Below, piece by piece: positions 45,052 through 54,157 of a stretch of 64,000 nucleotides of DNA. The notes beneath the pieces were generated by a model. It was given only the letters and a program-made list of their open reading frames with translations. It did no database searches and was not told the DNA's origin. The stretch is from WRKB01 sp031551145 (lineage in GTDB: Bacteria > Desulfobacterota > Desulfovibrionia > Desulfovibrionales > Desulfovibrionaceae). Positions within the stretch are counted from its first letter, which is position 1. Each line of letters starts with the position of its first letter. The translations under genes and the position numbers were made by a program. The stretch is from assembly GCA_031551145.1 (NCBI GenBank), contig JAVBNZ010000009.1:1-64000 (forward strand). Reading direction: 5' to 3'.

Positions 45052-45080
45052 TTGACATTCTATATTTATTTATTAATAAT
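45052..45080 (+). promoter_or_regulatory. Near-consensus promoter P2 of the orphan gene
   Basis: TTGACA (45052-45057), exactly 17 bp, AATAAT (45075-45080). It lies in the second repeat unit, 66 bp after P1, with the same flanking TTTRARTTGACATT sequence. Confidence 0.6.
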
Positions 45081-45150
45081 TCGATGCACAGTATCACCTT
45101 CCGCATGCTCCAGCTATACGTATTCTTTTTCAACCCCGGAGGGAATCGTC

Positions 45151-45585
45151 ATGTTGTTCAGCCGTCATCTCGACAAGATACGTAACTGCAGCGAATTGTT
45201 AAAATCTTTTTCCGGTGCGGGCAATGAACACCTTTTGGTCCGCGCCGCCTTGAGTCTGTTGGCAAGCGATCCTGCGTTATTCGATAAATGCGTATCAAAA
45301 CACAACCCTTTTTTGCATGAATTTCTGGATCATATTGATTTTTCAGATCCCGACCATGTCCCCGACGTCTGCTTCAATCTGTTGGAATGCCTGGCCGTGA
45401 TTTTCCGCGAAAAGGAACTCCGCATGCCGTACGTGCCCCAGCAGCCAGAAGAGCGGGATCTGCTCAGGTATTTTGAACAATGCGGCGAATGGCTGCCGGA
45501 CGACGAACATATGGTTTCCCACTGGTACTGGCGGCACCTGCCCGAACAGTTCGGCGCGCCCCGGCATTCTTCCGCGCTGCACTGA
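45151..45585 (+). CDS. Hypothetical protein, 144 residues
   Basis: I do not recognise the family. GGAGGG lies 8 bp upstream of MLFSRHLDKIRN, and two near-consensus promoters precede it, so it is very likely expressed. It is soluble and probably all-helical (NEHLLVRAALSLLASDPALF; VCFNLLECLAVIFREKEL), with a Trp/His-rich tail (HMVSHWYWRHLPEQF). It is monocistronic and convergent with the polysaccharide export gene. Confidence 0.7.
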   Translation: MLFSRHLDKIRNCSELLKSFSGAGNEHLLVRAALSLLASDPALFDKCVSKHNPFLHEFLDHIDFSDPDHVPDVCFNLLECLAVIFREKELRMPYVPQQPEERDLLRYFEQCGEWLPDDEHMVSHWYWRHLPEQFGAPRHSSALH

Positions 45586-45589
45586 GTTC

Positions 45590-47134
45590 TTACAACCCCA
45601 ACACAAGGCGGCTGGAAACCGCCACCTGATACAGCACCAGGGCCACGTCTTTGATCGCCTGCATGGTTTTCGACTCCACCTTGGGCAGCACGAGAATCTG
45701 ATCGCCGGGCGCCACGTCCACGTCCTCCGAGCGCAGCACCGCGCCATTGCGGCGCATGATGAGGCTTGAGGAGGTATCCGCCCTTCTGGAATATCCACCC
45801 GCGCCCTTGATGTAGTCACCGAATTTCTTGTCCTTGCTCCAGATCATGGCCTGGGGCACCTGTACCTCGCCGCTGACCATGACGACGTCGCTCTTTTCCG
45901 GCACCACGATGACGTCGCCGTCTTCCAGAGTCAGGTCGGCGTTGTCCACCACCACTATGCCTTCCGGCTCGACAGATTTGGCCCGTTCGACGAACTTCGA
46001 CAGCATTTCCGCCTCTTTGGCGCGGATTTGCGCTTCTTCAGCGCTGGAGGAGGTGGCGGTGAAGGCCGTCTGCTCCAGGCGCTGCAGGGCCTCGGCCACG
46101 GCTTTTTTCTGGCGTTCGGCGACACTTTTGCGCTTGATGTGGATGGAGCGCAGATCGGCACGGCCCGGTTCCACGGCGATGTATTTGCGCACGTCGTTCA
46201 GCGTTGCGCCGCGCCGCACGGGAAAGCGGGACGCACCGCGCACCGCGCCCTGCACCTGCACCATGATGGTGTTGCTTGCGGCATCGGCCGTGAACGTAAT
46301 TTTGTCTCCGTCCTCCAGCTTCAGAGAGCGGAAGGAGGAAAGAGGCACGTAGGTGGTGTAGGTCGTCCCTTTGCGCATGCCGTTCAGGGTGATGTGCGTC
46401 GCCCGGCTGGTCGGCTCCGCCAGGGCCGTGAGCGCCGCGCCCGTGGCCTCGCCGGGCAGGAATTCGAAGCGCGCCGGAACGCGCACCTCGCCGGAGGCCT
46501 CCATCGTGGGCCCGCGCTCATCCACCACCAGGGTGTCGCCCTCATGCAGGCGCACCGGGAGCATGATGCCCTTTTGCGCAAAGGGATAGAGATCAAGCCG
46601 TTCCACGGTCTCCCCGCCGCGCAGGAGGCGAATGGAGCGATAGGATCCCCGCGCGGGATCGATGCCGCCCGCCTTGTCCAGAAAAGCCGGCAGCGCATCG
46701 CTCGGCAGGCCGGTGTAGCGGCCCGGCTTCTGCACTGCCCCGGTCACAAAGACGGCCACGGGGCGGGTATCCAGCGGCGCGATATAAATCTGCGTCCCTT
46801 CCCCGCCGGCGGCCGCCAGTTTGCTCTTCAGGGCTTCGCCCAGCTTGTCGTGAGTCAGCCCGGCCACGGGAATGACGAGAGAGGGGCTGTTCTGATCCTC
46901 AGGCAACGCAATGTTGCCCTGCGCATCGACAACCAGGGTGCCGTCAAAAACTCGGCCGCCCCAAAGGCGCAACACCACGCGGTCTCCGGGTTCGAGCACC
47001 GGGGTTTCCGTGCCTCGGCCCTTGGCGAAATTGCCCTGAAAAAGATTGGCCGCGAAGGGATCGGCCGCCTGCGCGGCCGCGGCGGACAGCAGAATAAGCG
47101 CTGCAAGCACAAGAAAGCGGATCGTATGGATCAT
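45590..47134 (-). CDS. Polysaccharide export (Wza-like) protein with SLBB repeats
   Basis: A signal peptide (residues 1-23, AQAAD) is followed by the polysaccharide export domain (LEPGDRVVLRLWGGRVFDGTLVVDAQGNI split) and at least three SLBB-like units (AVFVTGAVQKPGRYTGLPSD, MVQVQGAVRGASRFPVRRG, MVSGEVQVPQAM). No lipobox is present, unlike Wza itself. The 514-residue protein is probably periplasmic or outer-membrane and part of capsule or exopolysaccharide export. No other export genes are adjacent except a small lipoprotein gene upstream. Confidence 0.85.
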   Translation of the reverse strand: MIHTIRFLVLAALILLSAAAAQAADPFAANLFQGNFAKGRGTETPVLEPGDRVVLRLWGGRVFDGTLVVDAQGNIALPEDQNSPSLVIPVAGLTHDKLGEALKSKLAAAGGEGTQIYIAPLDTRPVAVFVTGAVQKPGRYTGLPSDALPAFLDKAGGIDPARGSYRSIRLLRGGETVERLDLYPFAQKGIMLPVRLHEGDTLVVDERGPTMEASGEVRVPARFEFLPGEATGAALTALAEPTSRATHITLNGMRKGTTYTTYVPLSSFRSLKLEDGDKITFTADAASNTIMVQVQGAVRGASRFPVRRGATLNDVRKYIAVEPGRADLRSIHIKRKSVAERQKKAVAEALQRLEQTAFTATSSSAEEAQIRAKEAEMLSKFVERAKSVEPEGIVVVDNADLTLEDGDVIVVPEKSDVVMVSGEVQVPQAMIWSKDKKFGDYIKGAGGYSRRADTSSSLIMRRNGAVLRSEDVDVAPGDQILVLPKVESKTMQAIKDVALVLYQVAVSSRLVLGL

Positions 47135-47181
47135 GACGTCTTTTTAAGATATGCGGGGTGGACGGGAAATAAACAGCCAAA

Positions 47182-47520
47182 CTATCTGATGCCCTGGCCC
47201 AGAATGCGCGGGGCCGTCTTCCAAGGCTGATCGGCGGAGGCGCGGCAGATGACGACCATTTCCGCTTCCCGCCCCCGCGCGACCACCGTTGCCCGGCGGC
47301 AGTCCTCCCCGCTTGCGGAGGTGAACGGCCCTTCCTGGGCAACGTGCAGATCCGCTCCGAATTCCGGATCGTCCAGCACGGTTCCGGCCCCCGGCTCGGC
47401 GGAAGCCATAAAGGTCGCCAGGGGGGAAAGGGGTTCGGGCGGCGGCGGGGGCGCGGAACCGAAACAGGCGGCCGTCAGGCAGCTTGTTCCCAGCAAAATG
47501 TACCGTATGCAGCGCGTCAT
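47182..47520 (-). CDS. Small lipoprotein, 112 residues
   Basis: The protein has a short signal peptide with lipobox LTAAC and a proline-rich linker (PPPPPEPLSP). A small C-terminal domain with two Cys (EDCRRATVV, MVVICRASADQPW) could form a disulfide. The function is unknown. It lies 47 bp upstream of the polysaccharide export gene on the same strand, so a joint envelope role is possible. Confidence 0.65.
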   Translation of the reverse strand: MTRCIRYILLGTSCLTAACFGSAPPPPPEPLSPLATFMASAEPGAGTVLDDPEFGADLHVAQEGPFTSASGEDCRRATVVARGREAEMVVICRASADQPWKTAPRILGQGIR

Positions 47521-47584
47521 TATCGGCCTCGCAAAGGAAAAATTCGGGCAGTAACCATACGCCTTGCCCCTCCCCCTGTCTATA

Positions 47585-48409
47585 TCACATCTTCCGCGCC
47601 AGGGCGCTTACCAAGCGCGTCAGCGTGCCGGAAGCCCGCTGCGCGGCCTCGATGATTTCCTCGATGCTCGTCGCGCCCATGCAGTCCGGCAGGTTTTTGT
47701 TGCTCAGACAGGAAAGCCCCAGAACGCGCATGCCCATATGCCGGGCCGCGATGACCTCCAGCACCGTGGACATGCCCACGGCGTCCGCCCCGGCCAGGCG
47801 GAGCATGCGGGTGTGGGCCGGCGTTTCCAGTTCCGGGCCCGGCACGCCCGCATACACCCCGCGCTCCAGGCGTATGCCGGCGGATCTCGCTTCTTTCAGG
47901 GCCAGGGCAATAAGTTCCTGATCATACACGGCGCTCATGTCGGGAAAACGCGGCCCCCAGGCTTCAATGTTTGGACCGCTCAGCGGGCTTTGGCCCGTGC
48001 AGTTGATGTGATCGGTGATCAGCATCAGGTCGCCGGCATCCCATTGCGGGTTCAGGCAGCCGGCGGCGTTGGTGATCATCAGAATTTCCGCTCCGATCAG
48101 CCGCATGACCCGCACCCCAGCGCAGACCTGCGACGAGCTGTAGCCCTCGTACAAATGGCAACGGCCCTGCTGGAGGAGTACGGGCGTTGTGCCCGCATAG
48201 GCGGCAATAAAGCGCCCTTCGTGGGATGCGACCGTGGAAAGCGGTACGCCCGGCAAATCCTCAAAGGGCACAACGGAGACGCTTTCAAAACTTTTCGCCA
48301 GTTCGCCGAGCCCGGTGCCGCAGACCAGGGCCGCACGCGGACGGAAGGCGGGAGGCAGCTTTGCCGCCAGGCAGGCAGCCGCGCGCTGGACTTCTTCATA
48401 ATTTTGCAT
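47585..48409 (-). CDS. Purine nucleoside phosphorylase (inosine/guanosine type)
   Basis: The 274-residue protein starts at MQNYEEVQRAA (AAGG 7 bp upstream). Family segments are LVCGTGLGELA, GRCHLYEGYS with the phosphate-binding His, TNAAGCLNPQW, and VYAGVPGPELETPAHTRML. It is a trimeric (NP-II) enzyme that cleaves inosine and guanosine with phosphate, and complements hpt in purine salvage. Confidence 0.92.
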   Translation of the reverse strand: MQNYEEVQRAAACLAAKLPPAFRPRAALVCGTGLGELAKSFESVSVVPFEDLPGVPLSTVASHEGRFIAAYAGTTPVLLQQGRCHLYEGYSSSQVCAGVRVMRLIGAEILMITNAAGCLNPQWDAGDLMLITDHINCTGQSPLSGPNIEAWGPRFPDMSAVYDQELIALALKEARSAGIRLERGVYAGVPGPELETPAHTRMLRLAGADAVGMSTVLEVIAARHMGMRVLGLSCLSNKNLPDCMGATSIEEIIEAAQRASGTLTRLVSALARKM

Positions 48410-48486
48410 GATACTGCCTTGTTTGGAAATATCCCGCAATATGCGCTTTCCGCGAAATATACCGGAGGCGGCCTCAAGGAGCAAGA

Positions 48487-49242
48487 GTGGACACAGCAAC
48501 CCTGGTAGGCATTATTGCCGGGCTCGGTTTGGCGATCGGAGCCGTTTTTCTCGGCCCCGCACCGGGAAAATTCCTGGATCTGCCCGGCCTGATGATCGTG
48601 CTCGGCGGAACCTGGGCGGCCGGCATGGCGGCATTTTCCTTTGCGGACGTGCGGCAGGCCGTGCGCGCGGGCATACGGGTCTTCGCTTCCAGGGGAAACA
48701 GCATCGAGGACGCGACGGCAACCATGGTACGCATTGCGGAAATCAGCCGCAAAGAAGGTCTTTTGGCGCTGGAAAATATCCACACCCCCAACCCCGTTCT
48801 GAAAAAAGCCGTGGAACTCATCGCCGGCAACGCCGAACCCGAGCTTATCCGCGACACGCTGGCCATAGAAATTCTGTCCATGAAACGCCGGCACAACGTT
48901 GCCGTCAACGTGTTCATGCGTCTGGCGACCTTCGCCCCGGCCGTGGGCATGCTCGGCACGCTCATCGGGCTTATGCAGATGCTCGGCAACCTGAAAGATC
49001 CGGACGCGCTCGGCCACGGCATGGCGGTGGCCCTGCTTGCCGCCTTTTACGGCTGCCTGCTTTCCACTCTGGTTTTTCTGCCCGTAGCCGGCAGGCTCAA
49101 GGCGCGCAGCATGCAGGAAGAGCAGCAACTGACCGTGATTTTCGAAGGCGCCAGATGCATTCTGGAGAACAACAACCCGCGGCTGGTCCACGAAAAGCTT
49201 TCCTCCTTCCTGCCGCCCAAGGATCGCGTCCGTGTTCCGTAA
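48487..49242 (+). CDS. motA: MotA-like flagellar stator subunit
   Basis: A GTG start has AAGGAG 5 bp upstream. The 251-residue protein has four membrane helices, the cytoplasmic MotA loop (ALENIHTPNPVLKKAVELIA), and the conserved prolines (FAPAVGMLGTLIGLMQML and VFLPVAGRLKAR) that line the ion channel. It would form the stator ring that pushes FliG. Its 3' end overlaps motB by 11 bp. It is divergent from the purine nucleoside phosphorylase gene. Confidence 0.9.
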   Translation: MDTATLVGIIAGLGLAIGAVFLGPAPGKFLDLPGLMIVLGGTWAAGMAAFSFADVRQAVRAGIRVFASRGNSIEDATATMVRIAEISRKEGLLALENIHTPNPVLKKAVELIAGNAEPELIRDTLAIEILSMKRRHNVAVNVFMRLATFAPAVGMLGTLIGLMQMLGNLKDPDALGHGMAVALLAAFYGCLLSTLVFLPVAGRLKARSMQEEQQLTVIFEGARCILENNNPRLVHEKLSSFLPPKDRVRVP

Positions 49243-49960
49243 CGATCTCCACAACGCCGAAACCATGGACGACATCGGCGGGGAGCGGACACTACTGTTC
49301 ACCCATGCCGGCCTGTGCATGCTTTTGCTGGTTTTCTTCGTCATGCTTTTCGCCCTGTCCGGCATTGACGCAACCCGCTTTGAAGAATCCTTCGGGGCCG
49401 TCAGAAGCGCCATGGGGGGTGACGCCGGAGACATGCCGCGCGTACAGGCACGCGATGCCGAAGACGCGCGGGACAAGCTGCGCAGGCAGCTTCTGGAGGC
49501 CCAGACCCGCAGTTGCAACGCCGTGCGGAGCTTCGTCGCGCAGAACGGCCTGGAAGACGTTGTGGGCGTCACACAGGAAGAAGGCGGCATCATCCTGCGC
49601 CTGCCCGTCGATCTGCTGTTCGCCTCCGGTTCGGACGCCGTGCTGCCCGAGGGGCTCAAAACCCTGCAACCGCTGAAAGATATTTTCGTGATGCAGCGAG
49701 AACAAAACATCAACATCCGCTGCTTTACAGACGACACCCCCCCGTCCGCCGGGGAACGCTTCAGGGATAATTGGGAACTTTCCTCCCTGCGGGCCGTCCA
49801 TATCTTGCGTCATTTGCTCGCTCAGGGTATTGAACCGGGGCGGCTGACAGCCACGGGCTTCGGCGGGCTTGAGCCTCTTTTCCCCAACACCACGGAAGAA
49901 AACCGCGCCGGGAACAGACGCGTGGAATTCGTTCTGGAGCGGCGCATGCACAGAGACTGA
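49232..49960 (+). CDS. motB: MotB-like protein lacking the ion-binding aspartate
   Basis: The 242-residue protein has a single N-terminal membrane helix and a C-terminal OmpA-like peptidoglycan-binding domain (IRCFTDD, NWELSSLRAVHILRHLL, NRRVEFVLER). In MotB proteins the helix begins with an (F/Y)-A-D motif whose Asp carries the proton. Here the aligned segment is T-H-A-G-L-C-M, with Gly27 (codon GGC, 49310-49312) in place of Asp. The nearest acids are Asp13 and Asp14, before the membrane. The pair may not conduct ions in the usual way. The OmpA domain has FTD instead of GHTD. Confidence 0.88.
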   Translation: MFRNDLHNAETMDDIGGERTLLFTHAGLCMLLLVFFVMLFALSGIDATRFEESFGAVRSAMGGDAGDMPRVQARDAEDARDKLRRQLLEAQTRSCNAVRSFVAQNGLEDVVGVTQEEGGIILRLPVDLLFASGSDAVLPEGLKTLQPLKDIFVMQREQNINIRCFTDDTPPSAGERFRDNWELSSLRAVHILRHLLAQGIEPGRLTATGFGGLEPLFPNTTEENRAGNRRVEFVLERRMHRD

Positions 49961-50039
49961 CGCGTCTAAAGCCCCTCCGCCCCGCCGCTGCTGCATGCGG
50001 CGCACAGCACCGGCCGCGCCGCGCTTCGAGGATTTTTTT

Positions 50040-50438
50040 ATGGATGACGACAAACTTTACGACAGTCTGGATTTTCATTTCGAAAGCACATCTCCCCTCC
50101 AGAGGGGCAGTTTTCGGGTGGCGGTGCGCGGTCTGCGCCTGCATGTGAACGATCTGCGGCAGTCGTATCCCGTACGCGACTTGAGCGCCGGCGGATGCAG
50201 CCTGAACGCGCCGGCGCGCGATTTCGCCCTGCGCCGCATACTCACGGCGGATCTTCATGTCGGCGACACGCCCTACATGGAGGGACTGACGCTCAAGACA
50301 GTCCGCCACATCGAGGAAAACATCGTGGCCTGCGCCTTTCAGTCCATCAGCCTCAAACAGGAATATGCCCTCGACAAACTCCTGCTGGAAATGCAAAAAC
50401 GCAGCATTGCGGCCCGCGCGCGCGGCGCGAACCTATAA
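50040..50438 (+). CDS. PilZ-domain protein
   Basis: The 132-residue protein has a PilZ-type pattern: an arginine pair in QRGSFRVAVRG and the downstream RDLSAGGCSL, matching the RxxxR...(D/N)xSxxG c-di-GMP-binding motif. GAGG lies 8-9 bp upstream of the ATG. It directly follows motAB, suggesting c-di-GMP control of motility. The GGDEF-EAL protein at 24.9 kb could set the signal level (inference). Confidence 0.82.
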   Translation: MDDDKLYDSLDFHFESTSPLQRGSFRVAVRGLRLHVNDLRQSYPVRDLSAGGCSLNAPARDFALRRILTADLHVGDTPYMEGLTLKTVRHIEENIVACAFQSISLKQEYALDKLLLEMQKRSIAARARGANL

Positions 50439-50447
50439 GGAAGACTC

Positions 50448-51875
50448 ATGCCCCTGAATTCGGCCCTGCAATCCCACAAAGTGCTCATCGCAAACCGGGG
50501 CGAGATAGCCGTGCGCATCGCTTCGGCCTGCCGCAGGCTCGGCCTGCCCTTTGTCTGCATTTATACGGCGGAGGACGCCGCCTCCGGGCACGTGCGCTTT
50601 GCCGAAAAATACGGGGGGGATCGCAGCCTGTACCGCGTCTCCTCCTACCACGACGCCAACGAAATCATGGCCGTAGCCGACGCCGCCGAGGCCGACGCCG
50701 TACACCCCGGCTACGGCTTTTTCGCCGAGGATTTCCGCTTTGCCAGGCGCGTGACCAAGCGCGGACGCAAGCTTATCTTCATCGGCCCTTCCTGGAAAAT
50801 CATCCGCGAACTGGGCGACAAGATCAACACGAAACGCCTGGCGCGCAGCCTGGGCGTGCCCACCGTGCCCGGCTCGGATCGTCCCATCTACGACGAGATG
50901 GAAGCCGAGCAGATCGCCCGCAGTATTTTCGAGTTTCAGGAGCAAACGGGCATCCGTCGTCCGCTCGTGCTGGTCAAAGCTTCGGCCGGCGGCGGCGGCA
51001 TGGGCATAGAAGAGGTTTATGATCTCGATCAGTTCCGCTCCGTCTACCGCCGCATACGCAACTACGCCCTGCGCCAGTTCAAGGACGAGGGTGTGCTTAT
51101 CGAACAGCGCATCACGGACTTCAATCACCTGGAAGTGCAGGTGGTCAGCGACCGCAAGGGCCGCAACCCCGTGCACTTCGGCACCCGCAACTGCACCGTG
51201 CAGTCCACAGGCCTGCAAAAACGTATCGAGGTCGCGCCCGGCTTCGATCCCTCCTCGCTTGCCTACAACTTTGACGCCGCGCAGGTGCTGGAGGACATTA
51301 TCCGGCATTCGCTCGCCATGGCCCGTCAGGTGGGGTACGACAACGTCGGCACCTGGGAATGGATAGTCACCCGCAGGGGCGAACCCTTTCTTATGGAAGT
51401 CAACACCCGCATCCAGGTGGAAAACGGCGTTTCCGCCCGCATCGCCCGGGTGCACGGCGAAGAGGTCGACCTGATCGCCGAACAGATCCGCATCGGTCTG
51501 GGCGAGCCGCTGGGCTACAGCCAGCACGATATTGAATTCGACGGCGTGGCCGTAGAATACCGCCTGATCGCGGAAGATCCGGAAAACGGCTTCACCCCCT
51601 GGGTGGGACGCATCGATGCCTTTTCCTGGCGCGACACCCCCTGGCTGTCCATGCACACCCATGTGCCCACCAAGGAATCCTATCAGATTCCCACCGAATT
51701 TGATCCCAACCTGGCGCTGGCCATTGTTTGGGGCCGCAATCTCGAAGAAGCCAAGCAGCGGGGTCTGGAGTTTCTGCGCAACCTGAAGCTGTCGGGCAAA
51801 AACCCCGCCGGCGAGGCGCTGAAATCCAACGTCGCCTTTCTTACCGCCAACACCGAACGCCTGCTGCGTTTCTAA
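50448..51875 (+). CDS. Biotin carboxylase subunit (AccC/PycA-like)
   Basis: The 475-residue ATP-grasp enzyme has the N-terminal KVLIANRGEIAVRIASACR, the HPGYGFFAEDF lobe, the glycine-rich ATP loop KASAGGGGMGIE, and the active-site EVNTRIQVENGVSA. It carboxylates biotin on a carrier protein. It is followed by a carboxyltransferase and a carrier-like gene, so the three form one acyl-CoA carboxylase. It is slightly longer than E. coli AccC (449). Confidence 0.92.
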   Translation: MPLNSALQSHKVLIANRGEIAVRIASACRRLGLPFVCIYTAEDAASGHVRFAEKYGGDRSLYRVSSYHDANEIMAVADAAEADAVHPGYGFFAEDFRFARRVTKRGRKLIFIGPSWKIIRELGDKINTKRLARSLGVPTVPGSDRPIYDEMEAEQIARSIFEFQEQTGIRRPLVLVKASAGGGGMGIEEVYDLDQFRSVYRRIRNYALRQFKDEGVLIEQRITDFNHLEVQVVSDRKGRNPVHFGTRNCTVQSTGLQKRIEVAPGFDPSSLAYNFDAAQVLEDIIRHSLAMARQVGYDNVGTWEWIVTRRGEPFLMEVNTRIQVENGVSARIARVHGEEVDLIAEQIRIGLGEPLGYSQHDIEFDGVAVEYRLIAEDPENGFTPWVGRIDAFSWRDTPWLSMHTHVPTKESYQIPTEFDPNLALAIVWGRNLEEAKQRGLEFLRNLKLSGKNPAGEALKSNVAFLTANTERLLRF

Positions 51876-51894
51876 GCTCGGATAAAGGCCGAAC

Positions 51895-54147
51895 ATGGAC
51901 AGAAGCATAGAAAAACGCCTCCAGGCCCTTGCCGATCGCCTGCAGTACATGCGCGACATCTTCGGCGGCGCGGCCAACGAAAACGTGGACCTGCTGCAAG
52001 CCAAGCTCGCGGAATACCGCGAACGCCAGACCTGGGACAGCCAGGCCGATCCCTTCGCCGACTTTTCCAATATCGAAGACCTCTTCGCCTTTGTCGAGCG
52101 CAAGCTGGAAGAAGATATCAGCCCCATGGACAGGGTGCGCATCGTGCGCCACCCGCAACGCATCTGCCTGCGCGACATCCTGGAGAACGTCTATGACAAT
52201 TTCACGGAAATAGGCGGCCAGGACGAGCACAGCATCGATCCCGGCATGCTTATCGCCCGTGCCTACATCACCCGCCGGCGCGGCAAGAAGGTCTGGCACC
52301 AGTCCGTCATGGTCATCGGGCAGGAAAAGGGACACGGCGAGGAATTCCGCAACGGCGGCTCGGTCAAGCCCTGGGGCAACGCCAAGGCCCTGCAGTACAT
52401 GAAGGTCGCGGAAACCGAGGGCATTCCCATCCACACCTATGTCTTCACCCCCGGCTCCTACCCCATAGAGGACTACCCCGGCGCGGCCCAGCAGATCGCC
52501 AAAAACATCTACGGCATGGCCGGCATACGGGTGCCCATCATCGCGGTCTTTTCCGAAGGCGGCTCCGGCGGGGCCGAGGCCATCGGCCTGGCGGACAAGC
52601 GCCTCATGCTCTCGCACGGCTATTATTCCGTAATCTCGCCCGAGGGCGCGGCCGCCATTGAAGGCCGCCTGCGCGGCGGCCAACGCGCCGCGCCGGAACT
52701 CATCGAAGCCTGCGCCCGACATCAACACATCACCGCGCAGGACAACCTGGAATTCGGCTATATCGACCGGATCATCCAGGAACCTTCCCTGGGCGCGCGG
52801 CCGTATCACTTTGACTTCTTCCGCACCCTGCGCAAGGAGGTCATTCTGGCCACGGACGAGGCCATACTTTCCGTGCGCAGCTTTCCGCTGCTGCGCGGTC
52901 TGGCCGTGCGCCGCCGCCGGGCGGTGGACAACCCCGACGAGTACCCCGTGCGCTGGGGCCTTTCCTCGGCGGACAAAAAACGCCTCGTGCTCAAGCGTCA
53001 GAAAAAATTCCTGCGGCTTTCCCGTTTCGCCTGCGTGGACAAGCGCGCCTTTTTCTCCAAAATGTTCAACTCCTGGCGCGATCTCTACCGCAGCTGCTGG
53101 TACCGCATCAAATACGACTTCTACCGCCGGCACAGGCGCAAGGTCACCTTTGTGCTTGAGGAAATCGAATCCGAACTCCTGCTCATCAAAACGCGCCTGC
53201 TCGCGCCCTTCACACGCCTGTTCGGACGCAAAAAGGCCGCGCTTGACCCGGAACTGGCGGCCGACGACCTTATGGCACTTTCCAACTGGGTGGAAGACAA
53301 CCGCATACGGCGCTGGAACTATTTGAGCCCACGTTACAAAATCGACCGCACCCTCACCTGTCCCAATGCCGACACTTACGGTTGCATGGATTTGTGGGGG
53401 CCGGATCTCTTCGCGGAATTCGCGGGCGTTTGCAGCTATTGCGGCTACCATTTCCCCATGGAACCGGAATGGTATGTGGAGAACGTGTTCGACAAGGGTT
53501 CGGTCTTTGAATTCAACACCGATATCGAATCCGGCAACCCACTGGACTTCCCCGACTTTGACGAAAAGATCCGCGAAGCCCAGGAACGCACCGGCCACAA
53601 GAGCGGCTGCATGACCTTTGACGCCCGCATCGACAACATCTCCCTGGTCGTGGCCATGCTCATGGGCACGTTCAGGGGCGGTTCCGTGGGCGCGGCCGAA
53701 GGCCAGAAATTCATCGAAGCGGCCGAACGCGCCAAGAAAAACCGCCGGCCCTTCCTGGCCTACGTGCACGGCACGGCCGGCATACGCATCCAGGAAGGCA
53801 CGCACGGCGTCATCCAGATGCCGCGCTGCACAGTGGCCGTAAAGCAGTATATCGAATCCGGCGGACTCTATGTGGTGCTGTACGACACCAACTCCTTCGC
53901 CGGCCCCGTGGCCAGCTTTCTCGGCTGCTCGCCCTACCAGTTCGCGGTGCGCTCCTCCAACATCGGTTTTGCCGGCCCCGGCGTGATCAAGGAGACCACC
54001 GGCATGGACATCCCGCCCAAATACCACCGTTCCTATCGCGCCCTGTCGCGCGGGCATATCCAGGGCATATGGGACAGGCGGCACATACGCGCCAACATGA
54101 AGCAGACCCTGCTCACCATGGGCGGACGCAATCTCTATTACCGCTGA
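51895..54147 (+). CDS. Fused acetyl-CoA carboxylase carboxyltransferase, alpha-beta order
   Basis: The 750-residue protein joins an AccA-like N-terminal half (SVMVIGQEKGHG, FSEGGSGGAEAIGLADKRLM) to an AccD-like C-terminal half (DNISLVVAMLMGTFRGGSVG, VHGTAGIRIQEG, CAVAVKQYIESGG-type strand). Between them is a basic linker (about residues 400-450) and a zinc-finger-like Cys set (TCPNADTYGC, VCSYCGYH). It transfers the carboxyl group from carboxybiotin, most likely to acetyl-CoA. A propionyl-CoA role is possible. It lies 19 bp after the biotin carboxylase gene. Confidence 0.85.
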   Translation: MDRSIEKRLQALADRLQYMRDIFGGAANENVDLLQAKLAEYRERQTWDSQADPFADFSNIEDLFAFVERKLEEDISPMDRVRIVRHPQRICLRDILENVYDNFTEIGGQDEHSIDPGMLIARAYITRRRGKKVWHQSVMVIGQEKGHGEEFRNGGSVKPWGNAKALQYMKVAETEGIPIHTYVFTPGSYPIEDYPGAAQQIAKNIYGMAGIRVPIIAVFSEGGSGGAEAIGLADKRLMLSHGYYSVISPEGAAAIEGRLRGGQRAAPELIEACARHQHITAQDNLEFGYIDRIIQEPSLGARPYHFDFFRTLRKEVILATDEAILSVRSFPLLRGLAVRRRRAVDNPDEYPVRWGLSSADKKRLVLKRQKKFLRLSRFACVDKRAFFSKMFNSWRDLYRSCWYRIKYDFYRRHRRKVTFVLEEIESELLLIKTRLLAPFTRLFGRKKAALDPELAADDLMALSNWVEDNRIRRWNYLSPRYKIDRTLTCPNADTYGCMDLWGPDLFAEFAGVCSYCGYHFPMEPEWYVENVFDKGSVFEFNTDIESGNPLDFPDFDEKIREAQERTGHKSGCMTFDARIDNISLVVAMLMGTFRGGSVGAAEGQKFIEAAERAKKNRRPFLAYVHGTAGIRIQEGTHGVIQMPRCTVAVKQYIESGGLYVVLYDTNSFAGPVASFLGCSPYQFAVRSSNIGFAGPGVIKETTGMDIPPKYHRSYRALSRGHIQGIWDRRHIRANMKQTLLTMGGRNLYYR

Positions 54148-54157
54148 AAGGCTTCTT

